Shown: positions 58,720 to 64,000 of the stretch, one piece after another
Position numbering within the stretch: position 1 is the first letter of the stretch
Layout of the letters: every line of letters starts with the position of its first letter
NCBI GenBank assembly: GCA_035578155.1
Contig: JAPWDM010000021.1
Coordinates: forward strand, 310,001 to 374,000
Length of the DNA: 64,000 nt
Direction: 5' to 3'
Origin: Brachynemurus nebulosus
Lineage: Eukaryota; Arthropoda; Insecta; Neuroptera; Myrmeleontidae
The notes under the pieces: generated by a model
What the model was told of the DNA's origin: nothing
The model's input: only the letters and a program-made list of their open reading frames with translations
Database searches by the model: none
Made by a program: the position numbers and the translations under genes

Positions 58720-58945
58720 TAGCAACGCCACCTTTTAATTGTTAGTATAACTATCAAAAAGAATTTGTTACGCCATCTATTAACGAATTTACATATAGAG
58801 CAAGTTAATTCGAACTAGCAGCGCTATTTCTTGATAAAATTTTGAATTTAGGTACTGAACTCGATTTTGATTCGGACTAGGAGCGCCATCTATTAGTGAA
58901 ACTTGGAATTTAGAGTTCAAAGGGGGCTGCGCCATCTATTGACAA
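58720..58945. repeat. Dispersed GCGCCATCTATTA motif repeats
   Basis: Variants of (A/G)CGCCATCTATTA occur near 58724, 58771, 58820, 58880 and 58929, spaced about 48-60 bp apart. Between them GACTAG(C/G)A(A/G)C and GAATTTAG recur. Confidence 0.65.
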
Positions 58946-58997
58946 TTTTTCAAATTTTTGTATAGGGTTCACTATAGTGATGTGCCAAACTGTTATT

Positions 58998-59160
58998 TTT
59001 ACGGAACAGTTCCGAAAAGAGCAGTTCTGTAACAAGAACAGTTCCAGAAGAACAGTTCCAAGAGAACAGTTTGCAAAAGAACAGGTTTTAAAAGAACAGT
59101 TTCTAAAAGAACAGTTTTATGTAAACTCATACCTGTTCATTAAGCGAGAACTGTTCATGA
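58998..59160. repeat. GAACAGTT minisatellite
   Basis: About ten imperfect units of 14-16 bp, each with (A)GAACAGTT, ending in two inverted forms (ACTGTTCAT; TACCTGTTCAT). Confidence 0.85.
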
Positions 59161-59950
59161 TACAAACAACAGTTTGGAGAATAACATCGGTCTAGTAATA
59201 TGTTCAACTAGGTATTTCACTTACAGTTTTATTGGTGCCCAAAAATAATTTCGTTGATGTTTACAAAAAATATAAAATTAATAATTGTCAAAATAAATAA
59301 TGAGTCTCAAATCATAAATATCAGTTATGTTTTATTCTAAATTCACACATTCATCAATTATTTAAAAAATTACATTTGGAGATAAATTTTTAATTCCATT
59401 TTTAATAAACAACATTAGTATTTTTTTAAAAATAAAATATTATTTGGACATATTTGGTTTCGAAACCACTTTTGGTCGTTTATTATTGCGTCCGGTTTTG
59501 GAAAAATTCATTCCGATGGAACTGAAGTTGCCAATATACAACCATTTTTTATCAAAACATTTAATTTTGGACAATATATTTATTTCTACGATATCAACCA
59601 TCGGATTAGTTTTTTGGTTTCGCTAAAATTGACTAGATTAATTTTTTTTTTTTGTACCACTGCAGTATTATAGTTAGTACAATCTTCCACAGAAATTTGA
59701 ATTTTATGCTGAATAGCTGAATGTCTGTCTGACAACCATTATATTATTTAAATTCAAAATTTAAATCAAACAATGCTACTTTATTTGTAATATCCGTTAA
59801 AATTTAAAATAACAATCTGGCAACAGAGTTTATTGTAGTGGAGACATCTATAATATTAAAGTCACATTGTGGTCAACTATTTAAAGACCAGAGAATACGT
59901 ATGTACCTACATATATTATAACAACATATCGCTGTACAGTTTTACAAATT
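59161..59950. other. No gene seen
   Basis: AT-rich. The frame 59444-59626 shows no motif. Confidence 0.5.
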
Positions 59951-59957
59951 GAACAGT

Positions 59958-61100
59958 GTGACGACACAGATTTCTGACACATTTCACTCCTCCATTTTGT
60001 TCTATAATTCGCGTTGATTGGCCATTCTAGGAGTAGGCGTGTCCATTTTGGATTGTGACGTCGTCAAGTAAAGTTGGTCTAGTAACGCCCATTTTTCCAA
60101 TATTTAGTTTCAGTTATAGTCGGTACGCCATTTTGTAACATTTTTCAATCTTAAATCGTTAAATTTTGCTTCTTATTATGTCCATTACAGTACTTAAGTG
60201 TATATTTATTTCTGTACACTATTGTATTTGTTATTTATGCTTGTCACCCGTTTTATTGCTTTAAGTATATTTGTCCTTCTAAGAAATTAATTTAAGTGAA
60301 TCGAGAGAGTTGTATGATTTACATTTGTTTACGAGTGAGGGAGATGAGTGATTACTTCCAGAAGTTACAATTAGTCTGTTTGAATGTAACATGATATCAC
60401 CGTCTTACATGGAGTTGTTTACCCATCTCTCTCCCTCATTTTATTTTAATAATGTTAATGTTTTTGTTGATAAGTAATATAAAGAACACTGAAAAAATCT
60501 AAAATAATAAAACATATATAAATAAAACCTGCACTGCGCAGAAAAAGAAATTTTTAGTTAGTATAAATTTTGTTACGAAGAACGTAATTACCGGGCGCGT
60601 CGCCATATCTTGAATTTTGTTAAAATTTTATGTAATTAAACGAAAATTTGTTATCGTTGTTAACGTTTAACGTTTATCGTATTAAATAAATTACAATTTT
60701 TTTAAATATTTCGTTTTTTTATTTATATTATCCACCAAATATCTACCTAACGAGAACCACCCAACTATATCGCCGTTTTAGTGTTTTCTAAGCCGAGAAA
60801 GGACGAAGAATCACCGCCAAAGGAAGAACTCCAGTGCGAAAACTGCGCTATTTTCACCACTTAACAACTTGTAGGCGTGGATTACATCTATCCACCATTA
60901 CATCAGGGACAAAACATTGCAAATTGTTATCCAACTGTCGGTGATAAAACAACCGATACGTTACAAAGTGTAATCCCGTTTTGGGGAAGAAAATACTGCA
61001 GTGGCAAAAAAATTTTGGAATAATTGGAACACTGGGTTCATTTTCATTTTCGGAATTCCCGTCAACGAGTCACCGTATAATCGTCAACAAATTCAAGAAA
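59958..61100 (+). other. Possible LTR and leader of a retroelement
   Basis: Composition differs from the surroundings. A TATAAATAAAACC stretch lies near 60517 and GC-rich TACCGGGCGCGTCGCC near 60589. A coiled-coil gag-like frame follows. No second LTR is in the window to test this, so it rests on context only. Confidence 0.3.
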
Positions 61101-61212
61101 TATAGTTAAGTGTAGTTTGGTGAAGTGTTTGGTGTGTGTTAACGTGAATCGAACGCCGTTATCGAATCTTTGCATCATCGAATTTTATATCTTCGGGGAA
61201 AACCACTACAAG

Positions 61213-61825
61213 ATGGATACTATTGAATTCCAGAACCAAGTTGCAACGACCTCAACGCCATCTGGTAACCAGGAGCAGACAACAACAACCAACACGACAG
61301 ATAAGACACACACTATACGCTATCTGTGGGTAGCGAGTATGAGCTACCAAGTACCGATAACGAAGAGGCTAACACTATTGCGAACTCAGGACATCTACAA
61401 CCCGATACCGAAAGTATCACAGGTATGCTACAATTTTTATGTAAAAACATTAAAGAGATTGACAGTAAAATTGAATCAGTAGAAAAAGGACTTGTAAAAA
61501 ATGAAAATAATTTAAAAGAGGTTTTTGAAAGTAAAATTCATGAGTTGAAATCATCTTTTAATATTGAAATTTCAAATTTAACTAAAAAATATGATGATAA
61601 AATTGTGGCGATTAACGATAGAATAGATATTTTAGTTTTCGAAAGTAAAGAGAATAATTCAATCTTAGATAGTAAACAAATGTCAAAATGACATAGTTAC
61701 AGTAAATTCAGAACTCAGTAATTTGAAAACTAATATTACAGCAAAAATTAATAGCTTTGAAAATAAATTATCGAATTTTAATTCAGAAATAGTAGTTATT
61801 AAAGATAAGTTGAATAAATTAAATA
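61213..61825 (+). pseudogene. gag-like coiled-coil reading, broken
   Basis: ATG 61213 starts a Thr/Gln-rich N-terminus (MDTIEFQNQVATTSTPSG). The frame changes near 61325 to one with LQFLCKNIKEIDSKIESVEK and a long Lys/Glu coiled coil to 61691, and changes again to a third with NITAKINSFENKLSNFNSEI, until a mariner insertion at 61828. A Thr/Gln-rich leader followed by a long coiled coil suits a gag of an LTR retrotransposon. No capsid or zinc-knuckle motif is present, so the call is tentative. Confidence 0.4.
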
Positions 61826-61827
61826 TA

Positions 61828-62183
61828 CGAGGTGTGACAATTAAGTTCCGGGAATTTAGTTATAATTTAAGAACTGGCAACACTTTTTCATTTGTTATCA
61901 TGTGTCTAAGAAGGGGGATCTTCCTTTTAGTTAGAGTTCAAAGTTGAAGTATATAGCACGATTGGTTTTTGTTTTATGCGTATTTTTTGCAAGTAACTTT
62001 TTTAGTAGCGTAGTGAAAATGTGTGACGTACATTACAAGCAAAGTGTTGTGATTCAATTTTTAGTGAAATCTGGCGAAAAACCCTCGGAAATCCTTCGAA
62101 AATTGCAGGTTGTCTATGGAGATGATAGCATGTCAAAAACGCGTGTGTTTGAATGGGCGAAGCCATGTGCTTCTCTCATATAG
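61828..62183 (+). pseudogene. mariner left end and transposase N-terminus
   Basis: After TA at 61826-61827 comes CGAGGTGTGACAATTAAGT, a mariner terminal repeat of a known insect type. ATG 62019 then starts MCDVHYKQSVVIQFLVKSG, followed by KPSEILRKLQVVYGDDSMSK and VFEWAK: the first helix-turn-helix of a mariner transposase. Homology stops at about 62165, shortly before the stop at 62181-62183. The catalytic domain and right end are not found. The element interrupts the coiled-coil reading before it. Confidence 0.85.
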
Positions 62184-63246
62184 GCAATTTTCTGTGCGCT
62201 TTTCATGAGGTTCCCTTTTCCCCTTGTTCATAGCAAGGGGCTCCACAAACTTGTACAGCGGATTTCGGAAAATTCGTAAATTTTCTGATATATATTACCA
62301 TTATTGTTATTAATTTCACGTGCATTTGGAATAGGCTTTAAAAAATATTGACTAATGCACCTGGGACGTGCTGTGTATTCATTCAGGCCTTATTTTCGTG
62401 GCGTTACGAATGAATTAAGCTGCTATCTCGCGATAAATTCATTAATATTAAACCTGTCAAAACAAATGCACGTGTTTGTTAAAAATGTCAAAATATTAGA
62501 AACATAACCTGAAGTTAAATTAAACAGTCCTGTGCTTTTTCTTTTATTTCTTCTAATTCCAGTATGAGGTAATTACGGTGACGAAAAATTTTCAATTTCG
62601 AAGTCCCTGGCTTGCAGAAAATAGTAATATTTTTCTTCAAAGGAGTTTGAACAGGTTTTATTGTATTTTAGCTAAAAAAATAAAATATATTTGAAATATA
62701 TTTATTCTGTTTTTTAGGTCAATATAAGTAGTCATTAAAAGAAATTGTAAAATGAATTTACTGTTATAATTCAAGGTTAGCTGGTGTACTCCAAAAAAAA
62801 AAATATGTAAGCCTGTAAATTTATGACTTTACTACAAAGTGAGTGAACTTGGAATTGTAGATAACAATACAATTTTTTATAATAGTAGCAATGGGGGAAA
62901 CATATTGTTTGAGAATTTTGTTGTATTGTAAAATAAAATTGTAAAGGTTAGTTCAGATTAATAAGTTTTGTATATAGCTTATAAATATAGTGAGTTTATA
63001 GTTAAGTTTTTTATAGTTAAGTTTTGTATTGAGTATTGGACAATTTTTTTTATTTATATATTTAAAGTGCTTACTGTGTTTTACTTTCGATAAAGGTAAG
63101 TTATTCACATTGTTTCGAGCTATTTCTTAATAAATAAATACATTTATTTTAAATTTAGAATATTTTCTTAAAATAGTACTTTAATTAAATATTTAAGACA
63201 AATACAAAAATACTTTCATTTATTTCAAATATCGCGGTAGATGTAT
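62184..63246. other. No gene seen
   Basis: AT-rich sequence without supported features. Confidence 0.5.
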
Positions 63247-63329
63247 TATGATGGGTCAAACACAGTCATTCACCCCAGACAGGTAAAACACCTGTCTGAA
63301 GGTCATGACCTTGTTTTCAACCCATCATA
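63247..63329. repeat. Nested palindromes with AGGTCATGACCT
   Basis: The outer arms are TATGATGGGT / ACCCATCATA, an inner hairpin is CAGACAGGT / ACCTGTCTG, and a 12-bp palindrome AGGTCATGACCT lies at 63300-63311. The 83 bp look like a tiny MITE. AGGTCATGACCT is also a head-to-head pair of nuclear-receptor half-sites with no spacer. Confidence 0.75.
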
Positions 63330-63375
63330 TACTATTTTTATTTGTAATTTTTTTGTATCCTTTTTTAAAACTCCT

Positions 63376-63669
63376 TCAGTTGTTCGTCAATATTTTTTTT
63401 AGTCTTTCAAGATTTTCTTTTGTTACATAAAGTATTTCAAATAACAATTCTTGACTTTCCTTTTCAATAATTTTGTGAAAATCTCTTGCAAATTTAACAA
63501 AATTTTCATCAATAAAATATCGTTTATCTGAAATTTCTTGTTTAAAATTTAACATGAATTCCAAAATATGATTCAATATTTTTAGACTTTCTCGTGCCAA
63601 TATTAAATCTGTTTCTCTGCCTAATTCATTGTTGGAATTTTGTTGATTGTTTAAGTAGTCTGGTAACAT
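63376..63669 (-). CDS. Helical, charged protein segment
   Basis: 97 codons from the ATG at 63669 (MLPDYLNNQQNSNNELG) with amphipathic helices (LILARESLKILNHILEFMLNFKQE, read in parts) and an acidic/basic C-terminus ending KKILTNN. No family recognised. It is close to the frame below but in a different frame, so the two may be one gene with an intron or a shift between them (63670-63703). Confidence 0.4.
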   Translation of the reverse strand: MLPDYLNNQQNSNNELGRETDLILARESLKILNHILEFMLNFKQEISDKRYFIDENFVKFARDFHKIIEKESQELLFEILYVTKENLERLKKILTNN

Positions 63670-63703
63670 GATGTGAATTAATTGAAGTCTCGAATGCAGA
63701 ATG

Positions 63704-64000
63704 TTATTTTTCTTCTTTATTGCCGATCTTAAATAAAAATAAATCTTGCTTCAGTTTATCAATTTTTTTATTTAATTCTTGCGGACAATTATCAAAATTT
63801 TTCTGAATCATTTGAAAATAATTCGTACGTGATTCAGTTGTCATATCAGTTAGTATTAACCGCATATGATGCTTAAAACTGTTAAACTCAAGTTGAAGTT
63901 CTTTCAGTAATCTATTAAATTCGTTTCTCCAATTTGAGATATTTTCTTCACTGACTTTCTTCAAGTTTTCTAATTTTTCATCAAGATATTTCGTTACATA
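63704..64000 (-). CDS. Coiled-coil protein, runs off the window
   Basis: The frame is open from the stop at 63704-63706 up to the window edge, so the start lies outside. It is Lys/Glu/Asn-rich with heptad spacing (KYLDEKLENLKKV; LNKKIDKLKQDLFLF). No domain recognised. Together with the previous frame it could be a gag-like or structural protein of another element. Confidence 0.4.
   Translation of the reverse strand, partial: YVTKYLDEKLENLKKVSEENISNWRNEFNRLLKELQLEFNSFKHHMRLILTDMTTESRTNYFQMIQKNFDNCPQELNKKIDKLKQDLFLFKIGNKEEK

Overview
The window looks like AT-rich, intron-poor, repeat-dense nuclear DNA of an arthropod, most likely an insect. The evidence is the set of element families (Tc1/mariner, Tc3, piggyBac, hAT, non-LTR retrotransposon, a tRNA-derived SINE), long (TA)n arrays, and many copies of insect-type Maverick/Polinton (adintovirus-like) genes. 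I see no convincing single-copy host gene. Nearly every recognisable coding sequence belongs to a mobile or endogenous viral element, and most are broken. I cannot name the species.

Layout. 1-14.2 kb: decayed transposons (LINE C-terminus, Tc1, mariner), palindromic non-autonomous elements and (TA)n arrays. 14.2-19.9 kb: first Maverick-type block. It starts with ACGTCA-containing repeats, then an OB-like small gene, an ankyrin-like gene, a segment duplication carrying a small gene with a PLDLR motif, an uncharacterised nuclease-like gene, and the polymerase half of a protein-primed family B DNA polymerase on the minus strand. 20-33 kb: a dispersed 0.6-kb repeat, a tandem tRNA-Thr-like SINE, two copies of one MITE (the second at 38 kb), a piggyBac-type transposase pseudogene, and several palindromic elements with TA flanks.

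33.4-47.7 kb: second and richer Maverick-type block. It begins with ACGTCA repeats like those of the first block. Plus strand: N-terminal half of the DNA polymerase with a duplicated first exon. Minus strand: ankyrin-like gene, DDE integrase with chromodomain, coiled-coil gene, a conserved uncharacterised gene, and an intact packaging ATPase. Plus strand: minor capsid C-terminus, double-jelly-roll major capsid gene, nuclease-like gene. Then come minus-strand OB-like genes, an intergenic cluster of ACGTCA boxes, and a small basic gene. A LINE 3' end, a hAT-type element carrying another MITE, and a further 2-kb stretch interrupt the block. I did not find an adenain-type protease.

47.7-64 kb: a 3-kb foldback element containing the dispersed repeat, a Tc3-like transposon split by about 1.1 kb of other sequence, further palindromic elements, one intact orphan OB-like gene beside a perfect 27-bp palindrome, minisatellites, a possible LTR-retrotransposon gag region hit by a mariner, and a coiled-coil reading frame running off the window.

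Together the two Maverick blocks hold the expected functions of a Polinton virion and genome (polymerase, integrase, packaging ATPase, capsid proteins) plus poorly described small genes found in more than one copy here. Both look like dead, decaying insertions apart from a few open frames.
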